Part shown: positions 8,215-16,846 of the stretch, one piece after another | How positions within the stretch are numbered: the stretch's first letter is position 1 | How the letters are laid out: each line of letters begins with the position of its first letter | Source: Amycolatopsis sp. NBC_01480 | GTDB taxonomy: Bacteria; Actinomycetota; Actinomycetes; Mycobacteriales; Pseudonocardiaceae | DNA: 64,000 bases | Direction of reading: 5' to 3' | NCBI RefSeq assembly: GCF_036227205.1 | Contig: NZ_CP109442.1 | Span: 2,046,001-2,110,000 of the forward strand | Position numbers and translations under genes: made by a program | Notes under the pieces: generated by a model | What the model saw: the letters and a program-made list of their open reading frames with translations, nothing else | Told to the model about the DNA's origin: nothing | Database searches by the model: none

Positions 8215-8232
8215 TCAGTAAGGGCAGCTCAT
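8215..8232 (-). other. Five-codon ORF with strong RBS (MSCPY)
   Basis: On the minus strand AAGGAGATAAAC is followed at once by ATG-AGC-TGC-CCT-TAC-TGA. The RBS is the best in the area, yet no longer frame starts here. The ORF lies in the 240-base gap between the acyl-AMP ligase and the winged-helix gene, upstream of the 17-bp hairpin. It could be a leader peptide for attenuation, a decayed gene start or, speculatively, a minimal peptide precursor. Confidence 0.35.
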
Positions 8233-8295
8233 GTTTATCTCCTTAAATAGTCGGGGATCTGCCGGCTCAATGTTCTCCTGCCGACAAGAAAAACG

Positions 8296-9867
8296 TTAGC
8301 AGGAGCCAATAACCGCGGCAAGGTTGTGCGCCATGCGGGCCCGGTTGATTTTGCCGATCCCGGTCTTGGCGACTTCTTCCTTGGCCACCGGGAAAACGCG
8401 GCTCACCTGGAGGCCGAACCGCTTCGCGACGTGGTCGACGACGCGCCAGTTCTCCACGTCCGAAGAAAGCCCGGAACGGGAGTGGAAGAAAATCGCCAGT
8501 GCGCGCCCGGATCGGTCGGCGCAGGCGACCGTGAAGGACGATTCGACAAAGGGCAGCTCCTCCACCGCGGCTTCTATTTCGTGGCCGTAGTAGGCGACCC
8601 CAGCGATGTCGATGACGTCGTCCGCGCGGCCGGTCACCGTGAGCGCCCCGGCCGAGACGAACCCCAGGTCCCCGGTCTTGAACCAGCCACCGTCGTCGAA
8701 CGACTGGCGGTTCTGCCGCTCGTTGCCCCAGTACCCCGGCGTCACCGGCGAGCCGGCGACTTGCACCCGGCCCACCTCGCCCACCGCTCTCGGCCGGCCG
8801 GCGTCGTCGACCACCCGCACGGACACACCGGGATGCGGTTCGCCGAGGCTGACGAACCGATCGTCGTCGCCTCCCCCAGGCGGGAGCACGCAGTCGACCA
8901 CCCCGGAGGACGTCTCCGACATGCCCCAGCCCGGGTGCATCGCGGTGGGCGGCAGGCCGAACGGGGCGAGCAGCTCGAGGAACCGCCGCGCCACCTTGGG
9001 TTTCACCGCCTCACCGCCGTTCATGACGTACCCGAGCGCGCTGAGGTCCCAGGTCTGCGCCGCGATGCGGTCCGCCTGGTCGGCGACCAGGCCGAACGCG
9101 AAGTTGGGCGCCCAGGTCGTGTCGCAGCGGTGCTCGCTGAGCCCGCCCGGCCAGCGCAGCGGGTCTTCCAGGACCCAGGAGGTCCTGGCGTGGACCTGGT
9201 GGCAGCCGAGCAGGACGTCGCGGGCGTGGAACATGATCAGGCCCCCCACGTGGTCGAGGGGCATCCAGTTGAACGTCCGATTGCGGTGGGACAGCCCGCG
9301 CACGAGGGCGGTCGCGGTGGACCGGCTCAGGATGTTGCGCTGCGTCAGCATCACCGCCTTGGGCCGCCCGGTGCTGCCGGAGGTGAGCAGCAACGCGGCC
9401 AGGTCGTCGGGCCCGGCCGGCTGGAAGTCCTGCGCGGGCGCGCCGGCCCGGAGCCGATCGGCCGGGCCCAGCCACCGCGCCGCACCCGAGTCCACTGTGG
9501 ACACCAGCCACGGTTCGCCGCCGACGACGTCGTCCGGCACCACCGCGGAGGAGGCCGCCAGCGGCACCGGGACGAACCCGCCGAGCTGGCACGCCCAGAA
9601 CACCGCCAGCAGGTCGGGCTCGTCGGCGAGCCGGATGAGCACCCGGTCGCCCGGGGCGACACCCGCGTCCCGCATCCCGCGCAGGATCCGGGCGGCGTCG
9701 AGCAAGAGGTCCGAATAGGACAGCACGCGCGGCTGTGGCGCACCCTGCAGGAAGACGATCGAGCCCGCGTCGGTCATCCGCGCGGCCCGGATCAGCGTCT
9801 CCGCCAGGTTCCGCATCGGCAGCTCCGGAAGCGGGCCGCCGTGCAGCACGGCGAGCCGGCCGGCCAT
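8296..9867 (-). CDS. Acyl/aryl-AMP ligase (ANL superfamily)
   Basis: 524 aa from the ATG at 9865-9867, which overlaps the stop of the preceding monooxygenase gene (TGATG). Core motifs are A3 LLTSGSTGRPKAVMLTQRN (about residue 170), A5 GWGMSETSSG, A7 WFKTGDLGF and a C-terminal catalytic-lysine loop KTGIGKINRARM. It resembles stand-alone fatty-acyl or aryl AMP ligases that load carrier proteins. It would activate a carboxylate as the adenylate for the pathway. No carrier protein is fused and none stands alone nearby, so the only visible thiolation domain is that in the NRPS. Confidence 0.88.
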   Translation of the reverse strand: MAGRLAVLHGGPLPELPMRNLAETLIRAARMTDAGSIVFLQGAPQPRVLSYSDLLLDAARILRGMRDAGVAPGDRVLIRLADEPDLLAVFWACQLGGFVPVPLAASSAVVPDDVVGGEPWLVSTVDSGAARWLGPADRLRAGAPAQDFQPAGPDDLAALLLTSGSTGRPKAVMLTQRNILSRSTATALVRGLSHRNRTFNWMPLDHVGGLIMFHARDVLLGCHQVHARTSWVLEDPLRWPGGLSEHRCDTTWAPNFAFGLVADQADRIAAQTWDLSALGYVMNGGEAVKPKVARRFLELLAPFGLPPTAMHPGWGMSETSSGVVDCVLPPGGGDDDRFVSLGEPHPGVSVRVVDDAGRPRAVGEVGRVQVAGSPVTPGYWGNERQNRQSFDDGGWFKTGDLGFVSAGALTVTGRADDVIDIAGVAYYGHEIEAAVEELPFVESSFTVACADRSGRALAIFFHSRSGLSSDVENWRVVDHVAKRFGLQVSRVFPVAKEEVAKTGIGKINRARMAHNLAAVIGSC

Positions 9868-11042
9868 CAGTTCACGATCCCGAGCGCGAGCGGGAACCGG
9901 GGCGTGCCGCCGAGCAGGAAGGCGCCCGCGGACTGCACGATCTGGTCCTGTGCCATCACGTGCTGGCACATGGTTTCCAGGTCCCGGAGCCACCGGTCCA
10001 TCGGCCCCGGCCGGTAGATCGACGTGGTGGCCAGCAGGTCGTAGAGCCGGCGTACGACGGTCCGGGCCTGCCGCATCGCGGCGAGCCGGGTCAGCATGGT
10101 GTCGACGCGCTCGTCCGGCGTGAGGTCGTCGAGCGTCGTGCCGGCCGCCATCCGGTCCCACCGGTGTTCGAGACTGCGATACACCCCGCGCCGGACGGCG
10201 GCGAGGTCCATTTCGCACTCGGCGATGGTGCACTGCACGCGGTAGTCCTCGGCCCACCGCCGGCCGGTCATCCGGTTTTCCTTGCTCCGCGCGACATCCC
10301 GGGCGTGGTCGAGCGCGGCCCGCGCGACGCCCAGCGCCACCGCGGGCATCTTCCGCATGAGCGCGTCCGTTGCGGCCAGCGGTCCGGTCCGGGTGGGTTC
10401 GCCCAGGCTGAACGTGTGCTCCTCCGGCACGAACACGTCGTCGACGGTGTAGTCGACGCTGCCGCTGCCGGCCAGGCCCGTGGCGTGCCAGTTGTCAATC
10501 AGCTCGACCTCGCCGGGGCGCACCATCATCACCCGCCAGTACGGCTTCCCGCTCGCGGTGAGCTCCCGCTCGCCGCCAGCGTGGACGAAGGCGCCGGAGG
10601 AAACCCAGTCGGCGTGCGCGATCCCGCTCGCGAAGGCCCACCGGCCGGTGAGGCGGTACCCGCCGGGCACCCGGTCCGCCCGCCCCATCGGCGGCAGCAT
10701 CCCGGCGGCGATCACGTCCAGCGCCGGGAACATCTCCCGCACCGCCGCGTCCGACAGCGCGTACAGGCCCGCGTCCATGCCGATCATCGCGCACCAGCCG
10801 GCCGCGGTGTCGCCGGTCGAAAGGACCTCGACGACCTCGACCTGCTGGGCGGACGTCAGGCCGGGACCGCCGAACTCCGCCGGGAAGCCCATCCGGAACA
10901 CGCCGGTGCCGCGCAGCAGCTCCGCGACATCGGCCGGCAGCCGCCGCTGTCCTTCGATCTCCGCGGACCGCGCGCGCAGCCGCGGCACCACCGCCTCGGC
11001 GGCCGCGAGGATCTCCTGCGGACTGTTCGGCACCGTGGTCAT
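9867..11042 (-). CDS. Acyl-CoA dehydrogenase-fold flavin monooxygenase, copy 1
   Basis: 391 aa, group D flavin monooxygenase type, a family that includes sugar nitrososynthases and indole hydroxylases. Visible are RLPADVAELLRGTGVFRMG, GGPGLTSAQQ, the substrate-loop GYRLTGRWAFASGIAHADW, TGLAGSGSVDY and the C-terminal helical bundle with RRLYDLLATTSIYRPGPMDR. It would use reduced flavin and O2 for N- or C-hydroxylation. It is one of three close paralogues here. ATGA coupling to the PEP-utilizing gene upstream and TGATG coupling to the ligase downstream put it firmly in the operon. Confidence 0.88.
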   Translation of the reverse strand: MTTVPNSPQEILAAAEAVVPRLRARSAEIEGQRRLPADVAELLRGTGVFRMGFPAEFGGPGLTSAQQVEVVEVLSTGDTAAGWCAMIGMDAGLYALSDAAVREMFPALDVIAAGMLPPMGRADRVPGGYRLTGRWAFASGIAHADWVSSGAFVHAGGERELTASGKPYWRVMMVRPGEVELIDNWHATGLAGSGSVDYTVDDVFVPEEHTFSLGEPTRTGPLAATDALMRKMPAVALGVARAALDHARDVARSKENRMTGRRWAEDYRVQCTIAECEMDLAAVRRGVYRSLEHRWDRMAAGTTLDDLTPDERVDTMLTRLAAMRQARTVVRRLYDLLATTSIYRPGPMDRWLRDLETMCQHVMAQDQIVQSAGAFLLGGTPRFPLALGIVN

Positions 11043-12691
11043 TCGCCTCGCCCCTTCCGTTCGCCGGCCGGGACCGGCTCGGCCCGGCTGAGAATTTCTA
11101 CCGACCCCGTGGTGCCGTCCACCCGGACCCGGTCACCGGTGCGCAGGGCCGTGGTCCCGTCGCCGGTGCCGACGACACAGGGCACGCCGAGCTCCCTGGC
11201 CACCACCGCGGCGTGGCTGAGCAACCCGCCGACGTCCACCACCAGGGCGCCGGACAGGAACAGCACCGACGCCCAGCTCGGGTCCGTGGTTTCGCAGACC
11301 AGCACGTCACCCGGCCGGACTTCGGCGAAGGTGGTGCTGTCCAGTACGCGGACGGTGCCTTCGGCCACCCCGCCGCTGGCGGCGATGCCCTGCACCGAAC
11401 CGCGTCCGCCGTCGGCGCGGCGCGGCGCACCCACTTCGACCGGCACCGGGTTTCCGCGCCAGCACGACGGAAGCTCGGTGGCCAGGAACGCCTCGCGCCG
11501 CGCTCGCCGCTCCCCGACGATGCTCCGGGCGCCCGCCATCGGCATCGCGGTCAGTTCGTCCACGGTGAAGGAGAAGACGTCCTCGGGATCCGCCAGCACC
11601 TCGAGGTCCGCCAGGAGGGTGCCCATCCGGCGAGCCGAGCCACGCGCCACGTCCAGCGCCTGCAGGAAGGCCGCCTTGGCCACGCCCCGCAGCGGAATCC
11701 GCGCGGCGGCCAGGGAAAGCACGAACCGCGCCGCCGGGCGCCGCAGCGGGGGCAGCGAGGCGATGAGCGCCCGTTCGGCCGCCACGCGTTCACCGGCCCG
11801 CCGCGCGGCCGCGTCCGCCGGGTTCGCCTGCTCGTCGAGAGTCGCGTACTGCTCGGCGAGCTTCAGCACCGGAGCCGGGTCCTCCCGCCACACCCGGCTG
11901 GACGCCTCGCCTTCGTGCGGACCGTGGTAACCGTGCTCGGCGAGGAAATCCGCCAGCGTGATCCGGTCGCGCCCCAGCTGCCACAGATCGTGGATCAGGT
12001 CCGTCTCGGCGTGCTCGCCCTGGCCGCCCACGACGGCGTTGACCTGCTCCGGGGTCAGGTCCGCTCGCTCGACCAGCGCGGTGAGCCGGTCGTACACGGG
12101 CTGGACGCCGACGAACAAGCCGGCGGCCTGCACCCGCAGCATCTCGGTGAACATGGCGCGCGCGTCGAGCAGCGCGGCGAGGGAACCGGCGAGGTCGAGC
12201 GTGTCCAGCCGGAGCGTCCACTGCCGCCACCAGTCCTTGACCGGCGCGGTGCGGCGCAGCACGTCGGCTCGGATCGTGGCCTGGGCGTGCGGCATCTTCA
12301 CCGCGACCACCGGCCGGCGCCGCCGGGTGCTGCGCACCGGAATGCTCGCGGGCAGCTCGCCCAGGAACTGGCGGGCGATCGCGTCCGGCGTGCTGCCGGG
12401 CAAGTGCGCGCCCATCCGGCAGAAGAAGTTCACGTTGAGCGCGCCGCGTCCGTGGAACACCGAGATGAGCCGGTCTTCGGCGCGGTCGGGAACGCGGACC
12501 TCGCGGCGGGGCAGCGCGCCCACGCGCGCGTAGCTGTCCCGGATGCCGACCTCCACCCCCGGCGCGCACAGCGACCAGCTCAACGGCGTGACGACGCCGG
12601 GAAACGCTTCGCCCACGTTGGTGGTGCTCCAGAACGTGTCCGGATCGGACGGCGAGTGCAAGGGGTCTCGCGGCGAGTCGATGAGGGTCAT
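11039..12691 (-). CDS. PEP-utilizing enzyme, acceptor plus phosphohistidine swivel domain
   Basis: 550 aa. The N-terminal part (residues about 15-400) resembles the acceptor-binding part of rifampin phosphotransferase-type proteins (FWSTTNVGEAFPGVVTPLSW). Residues about 450-540 are a swivel domain with the catalytic His in GGLLSHAAVVARELGVPCVV. No ATP-grasp domain is present, so it should need a separate phosphate donor, plausibly the PPDK-like protein encoded at 5947. It sits between monooxygenase genes, overlapping copy 1 by four bases and following copy 2 after 12. A role in phosphorylating a pathway intermediate, perhaps to drive elimination, is inference. Confidence 0.82.
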   Translation of the reverse strand: MTLIDSPRDPLHSPSDPDTFWSTTNVGEAFPGVVTPLSWSLCAPGVEVGIRDSYARVGALPRREVRVPDRAEDRLISVFHGRGALNVNFFCRMGAHLPGSTPDAIARQFLGELPASIPVRSTRRRRPVVAVKMPHAQATIRADVLRRTAPVKDWWRQWTLRLDTLDLAGSLAALLDARAMFTEMLRVQAAGLFVGVQPVYDRLTALVERADLTPEQVNAVVGGQGEHAETDLIHDLWQLGRDRITLADFLAEHGYHGPHEGEASSRVWREDPAPVLKLAEQYATLDEQANPADAAARRAGERVAAERALIASLPPLRRPAARFVLSLAAARIPLRGVAKAAFLQALDVARGSARRMGTLLADLEVLADPEDVFSFTVDELTAMPMAGARSIVGERRARREAFLATELPSCWRGNPVPVEVGAPRRADGGRGSVQGIAASGGVAEGTVRVLDSTTFAEVRPGDVLVCETTDPSWASVLFLSGALVVDVGGLLSHAAVVARELGVPCVVGTGDGTTALRTGDRVRVDGTTGSVEILSRAEPVPAGERKGRGE

Positions 12692-12703
12692 CCGGGTCAG
12701 CTC

Positions 12704-13897
12704 CTAGTCGAGAATCCCGAGCACCAGCGGGTTGCGCGGCGTCCCGCCGAGCAGGAACGCGCCGGCGGACTGGATGATCTGGTCCTGGGCCATGAAGTGC
12801 TGGCACATCGTTTCGAGGTCCCGAAGCCACCGGTCCATCGGCGCCGGCCGGTAGATCGACGTGGTGGCCGGCAGGTCGTAGAGCCGGCGCACGATCGCGC
12901 GGCAGCGGCGGAAGGCGCTCACCCGGGCCAGCATCGTGTCGATCCGCTCCCCGCGGTCGAGGTCGGACTGGGTCGCGCCGTCCGCCAGCCGGGCCCAGCG
13001 GTGGTCGAGGCTGCGGTAGACCGCGTGCCGCACGGCCGCGAGCTCCAGCTCGCACTCGCCGATGACGACCTGCACGCGGTGGTCGTCGGCCCAGCGCTGC
13101 CCGGTCATCCGGTTCACCTTGGTGGCGGCCAGCTCCCGCACGTGGTCGAGCGCGGCCCGGGCCGCGCCCAGCGGCACCCCGGGCATCTTGCGCATCTGCA
13201 GGTCCGGGGTCGACAGCGGCCCGGTCGGCACCCGCGGCTCCCGGAAGCTGAACGAGTGCGCCTCCGGCACGAACACGTCGACGATCTCGTAGTCGAGGCT
13301 GCCGCTGCCGGCCAGACCCGTGGCGCGCCAGTTGTCGATCAACTCGACCTCGTCGGGGCGCACCATCATGACCCGCCACTCCGGCCCGCCGGCGGCGGTG
13401 ACGTCGCGCTCGCCGTTCGTGTAGGTGTGCGCTCCGGCGAACACCCAGTCGGCGTGGGTGATCCCGCTGCCGAACCCCCAGTGGCCACTGAGCCGGTAGC
13501 CGCCGGGGACCCGGTCCGCGCGGCCCGCCGGCGCCAGCATGCCGGCCGTGCTCAGGTCCAGGACCGGGAACATCTCCCGGACCGCGGACTCGGCCAGGTA
13601 GTTCGCGAACAGCCCGCTGTCCATGCCGACCATGGCGCACCAGCCGGCCGAAGTGTCCCCATAGGACAGTTCTTCCAGCACCCGCGTCTGCTCCGCCGAG
13701 GTCAGCCCCGGCCCGCCGAACTCCGCGGTGAACCCCATGCGGAACACCCCCGTGCCGCGGACCAGCTCCACGACGTCCGCGGGGAGCCGCCGGTCCCGCT
13801 CGATCCGCGCCGAGTTCTCCCGCAGCCGCGGCACGATCGCCCGGACCGCGGCCAGGATGCCGGCCGCCGTGCGCGGAACAGTGTCCACTGTGGTCAT
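12704..13897 (-). CDS. Acyl-CoA dehydrogenase-fold flavin monooxygenase, copy 2
   Basis: 397 aa from ATG 13895-13897. It aligns end to end with copies 1 and 3: RLPADVVELVRGTGVFRMGF, EFGGPGLTSAEQTRV, LSGHWGFGSGITHADWVF, VTAAGGPEWRVMMVRPDEVE, and a shared C-terminal LETMCQHFMAQDQIIQSAG. By eye identity to the paralogues is well over half. Catalytic features typical of the family are kept in all three, so sequential oxidation steps are more likely than redundancy. It starts eight bases after the stop of copy 3. Confidence 0.88.
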   Translation of the reverse strand: MTTVDTVPRTAAGILAAVRAIVPRLRENSARIERDRRLPADVVELVRGTGVFRMGFTAEFGGPGLTSAEQTRVLEELSYGDTSAGWCAMVGMDSGLFANYLAESAVREMFPVLDLSTAGMLAPAGRADRVPGGYRLSGHWGFGSGITHADWVFAGAHTYTNGERDVTAAGGPEWRVMMVRPDEVELIDNWRATGLAGSGSLDYEIVDVFVPEAHSFSFREPRVPTGPLSTPDLQMRKMPGVPLGAARAALDHVRELAATKVNRMTGQRWADDHRVQVVIGECELELAAVRHAVYRSLDHRWARLADGATQSDLDRGERIDTMLARVSAFRRCRAIVRRLYDLPATTSIYRPAPMDRWLRDLETMCQHFMAQDQIIQSAGAFLLGGTPRNPLVLGILD

Positions 13898-13905
13898 CGC
13901 CGGCC

Positions 13906-15132
13906 TTATTCCGTGATGCCCACGGCGAACGGGAACTGCGGCGTGCCGCCCAGCAGGTACGCGCCCGCCGACTGCACGATCACGTCCTGGGCCATCACGT
14001 GCTGGCACATCGTGGTCAGGTCCCGCAGCCAGCGATCCATGGGCGAGGGCTTGTAGATCGACGTGGTGGCCAGCAGGTCGTACAGCCGGCGGACGATGTC
14101 CAGCGCGCCGCGGAACGCCTTGAGCGCCAGCAGCACCGTCTCGACCCGCTCGTGCGGGGTGAGGTCGGCGTAGTCGACGCCGGACTCGAGCCGGCTCCAC
14201 TTGTGTTCGATGCTGCCGTAGACGCCGTGCCGCATGGTCAGGAAATCCGCCTCGCACGAGCCGAGCTCGAACTGGATGCGGTAGTCGTCGGCCCACCGCT
14301 GCCCGGTCATCCGGTTCACCTTGGTGGCGGCGAACTCCCGGACGAAGTCGAGCGCGGCGCGCGCGGCCCCCAGCGGCACGCCCGGCATCTTGCGCATCAG
14401 CGCGTCGGGCGCGGACAGCGGGCCCTTGCGGCTCAACGGCTTGCCGAAGCTGAACGTGTGCTCCTCCGGCACGAACACGTCGGCGATCTCGTAGTCGACG
14501 CTGCCGCTGCCCGCCAGGCCGGTCGAGTGCCAGGTGTCGATCACCTTGACGTCCTCGGGCCGGACGAGCAGCACGCGCCAGTTCGGGTTGCCGGATTCGG
14601 TGCGGTCCTGCTCTCCATCGGTGTAGGTGAACGCGCCGGCGGACACCCAGTCCGCGTGCGTGACGCCGCTGCCGAGGTTCCAGTGCCCGCTGAGCCGGTA
14701 CCCGCCGGGCACCCGCTCGGCCCGGCCGTTCGGGTTGATCAGGCCGCCGGTGATCATGTCCGGCGACGGGAACATCTCGCGGACCGCGGCCGGTGCGAGG
14801 TACGCGGAGTACAGCCCGCTGTCCATGCCGATCATGCCGCACCAGCCCACCGCGGTGTCCCCATAGGACAGTGCTTCGATCACCCTCGTCTGCTCGACGG
14901 AGGTGAGGCCGGCCCCGCCGAACTCCTTGCCGAAGCCCATCCGGAACACGCCGGCGCCCCGCACCAGCTCCACGACGTCGGCGGGCAGCCGCCGGTTCTG
15001 CTCGATTTCCACCGAGCGGTCGCGCAGTTCGGGGGTGATCGCCCGTACCGCGGCGAGGATCTCTTCGGCGGTGTTCGGAACGGTGCTTTCCGGCGGCGTG
15101 GTGTTCGCCGGCCGGGAGTGGAGAATGGTCAT
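13906..15132 (-). CDS. Acyl-CoA dehydrogenase-fold flavin monooxygenase, copy 3
   Basis: 408 aa, slightly longer at the N-terminus than its paralogues. Core matches are RLPADVVELVRGAGVFRMGF, GLTSVEQTRVIEALSYGDT, LSGHWNLGSGVTHADWVSAG and LTTMCQHVMAQDVIVQSAG. As first of the tandem pair after the PNPOx-like gene it may take reduced flavin from that protein or from a host reductase. No dedicated flavin reductase gene of the usual type is visible in the cluster. Confidence 0.88.
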   Translation of the reverse strand: MTILHSRPANTTPPESTVPNTAEEILAAVRAITPELRDRSVEIEQNRRLPADVVELVRGAGVFRMGFGKEFGGAGLTSVEQTRVIEALSYGDTAVGWCGMIGMDSGLYSAYLAPAAVREMFPSPDMITGGLINPNGRAERVPGGYRLSGHWNLGSGVTHADWVSAGAFTYTDGEQDRTESGNPNWRVLLVRPEDVKVIDTWHSTGLAGSGSVDYEIADVFVPEEHTFSFGKPLSRKGPLSAPDALMRKMPGVPLGAARAALDFVREFAATKVNRMTGQRWADDYRIQFELGSCEADFLTMRHGVYGSIEHKWSRLESGVDYADLTPHERVETVLLALKAFRGALDIVRRLYDLLATTSIYKPSPMDRWLRDLTTMCQHVMAQDVIVQSAGAYLLGGTPQFPFAVGITE

Positions 15133-15162
15133 CGATCGAGTCCTTGGTCTCGGTGGTGCGGA

Positions 15163-16053
15163 TCAGGGGTTGAACGAGGAGGCTTCGCTGGGGTGCCAGC
15201 GCAACGTGGTGGCGTTGTCGACCTGGACGACTCGCCGGATGGTGAAGTGAATGGTGCGGATCGCACCGGGTTCGGCCCGGTCGTGCCAATCGACGTGGCT
15301 CTCACCGGTGAGGTGCAGCGTATTTCCGCGGGACCAGTCCAGGAAGAGCAAGCCGCACCGGGGATCGAGCTCGACGTTGCCCAGCGTCATGTAGAACGAG
15401 TTGCCGCGGTAGTCCGGCCAGCTGAGCCGCCGGCTCCCGGTGACCGTGACGAACCCGGCCCTCCCACCTCGATGGCTCGCGTCGGCGCCGTGCCCCGAGG
15501 CGTGACTCGCGACGAAAAACGTGTCCGCCGAGGCGATCCACTCCCGTTGCCGCTCGGTGAGCTCGGATCCGGCGACCGCTCGCGAACGGGCGGGGTGAGC
15601 GTCGGGGGCGAGCTCGCGTTGCTGGATGTACTTGGGACAGTTGCGCAGCACCTGCTCGGTGCGCAGCACCAAACCCTGGCCGTCGCGGTGGATCCGGCCG
15701 TTCGCCCGCACGCGCCGGCAGCGCGCCGGGTCGAGGGCGAGCATTCCGCCGGCGCGCGGCACCTCGAACGCGTCCCGCAGCGGATCGCCGTCGGCGGGCA
15801 GGCCGGCGATCCGGATCGTGCGACCGTCGACCGGCCTCGCGAACCCCTTGGCACCGGCCAGGATCGTGGCCCAGACCAGGCCGTCGGCGGCCGCGCCCAG
15901 CACGAGCAGGCGCCGGCTCGCGATGAACTCGGCGTGCCCGGTCGCGATCTCCGGGCCGAACATCGGCGACCCCCGGCCGGGGCCGCCTTCGCCGACCCGC
16001 TGCTGCACCGCCTGCTCCCCCGCGTGCGTGCGGCCGGGGAACCGGTCATTCAT
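15163..16053 (-). CDS. Pyridoxamine 5'-phosphate oxidase-family flavoprotein
   Basis: 296 aa. Two split-barrel halves are seen: residues about 40-140 (FIASRRLLVLGAAADGLVWA, RTIRIAGLPADGDPLRDAFE) and about 165-290 (IASADTFFVASHASGHGADA, WPDYRGNSFYMTLGNVELDP), joined by the family motif LRNCPKYIQQRE. Members bind FMN or related cofactors and act as oxidases or reductases. No 2Fe-2S C-terminus is present. It may supply reduced flavin to the three monooxygenases or perform its own redox step. Its start overlaps the aldolase stop by eight bases. Confidence 0.82.
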   Translation of the reverse strand: MNDRFPGRTHAGEQAVQQRVGEGGPGRGSPMFGPEIATGHAEFIASRRLLVLGAAADGLVWATILAGAKGFARPVDGRTIRIAGLPADGDPLRDAFEVPRAGGMLALDPARCRRVRANGRIHRDGQGLVLRTEQVLRNCPKYIQQRELAPDAHPARSRAVAGSELTERQREWIASADTFFVASHASGHGADASHRGGRAGFVTVTGSRRLSWPDYRGNSFYMTLGNVELDPRCGLLFLDWSRGNTLHLTGESHVDWHDRAEPGAIRTIHFTIRRVVQVDNATTLRWHPSEASSFNP

Positions 16054-16846
16054 CGAGCAGATCCGGTTGCTCGTAAACGATTTCGTCCCACATCGGCTGG
16101 AAGCTGAACCAGGCGAGCTGCGGGTCGCCGAAGCCGTCCCGGGCGAGCACGGCCTGGCGTTCGGTCATCGGCTTCACCGGACCGGCCGCGTTGGCGAGCA
16201 GCTGCACCTGCGCACAGCTGTCGTAGGTGAAGAACCAGTGCATCGCCTCCTCCAGCGAGCCGCCGACGGTGATCAGCCCGTGGTGGCGCAGCAGCATCGC
16301 CCGGTTGCCCGAGATCCGGTCGGCGATGTCGCGGCCCTGCTCGACGCCGATCGCCGGCCCGTCGTAGCCGTCGTAGAGCACCTGGCTGTCGTGGAAGGCG
16401 GCGGCTTCCTGGTCGATCGGCTCCAGCAGCCGGCCGAGCGCGCCGAGCGCCCGGCTGTGCGCCGTGTGCCCGTGCGCGATCCCGTCGGCTCCGGGGCAGC
16501 GCTGGTGGATCTGCGAGTGGATGGCGAACGCGCTCGGGTTGACCCGGTGCCTGCCCGCGACGACGACGCCGTGGGTGTCCACGCAGATCAGGTCGGCCAC
16601 CGTTACCCGTTTGAACGAAACGCCGAACGGGTTGACCCAGAACAGATCCGGGTCTTCGGGGTCGCGCACCGAGATGTGCCCGGAGATCCCTTCCCCGAAG
16701 CCGTACTTGCCGAACAGCCGGATCGCCGCGGCCAGCCGCTGCTTGCGGTGCCGCCGCTCGTCCTCGGCCGAGGCGAACACCGGCGCGTCCGGGATGGGCA
16801 GACCGGTCCTGGTGTCGGCGAGGTGGGCCACTCGTTGCTCAAGCAC
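16046..16846 (-). CDS. Class II aldolase/adducin-family protein
   Basis: 266 aa from GTG 16844-16846, chosen because GAAGGA lies just upstream and an ATG farther up would run through the neighbouring gene. Metal-site histidines are visible in IAHGHTAHSRALG and MLLRHHGLITVG, and the N-terminus SGHISVRDPEDPDLFWVNP matches class II aldolases such as fuculose-phosphate aldolase and related decarboxylases. Probable chemistry is Zn-dependent retro-aldol or aldol cleavage. It overlaps the oxidoreductase gene by eight bases. Confidence 0.87.
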   Translation of the reverse strand: MLEQRVAHLADTRTGLPIPDAPVFASAEDERRHRKQRLAAAIRLFGKYGFGEGISGHISVRDPEDPDLFWVNPFGVSFKRVTVADLICVDTHGVVVAGRHRVNPSAFAIHSQIHQRCPGADGIAHGHTAHSRALGALGRLLEPIDQEAAAFHDSQVLYDGYDGPAIGVEQGRDIADRISGNRAMLLRHHGLITVGGSLEEAMHWFFTYDSCAQVQLLANAAGPVKPMTERQAVLARDGFGDPQLAWFSFQPMWDEIVYEQPDLLDE

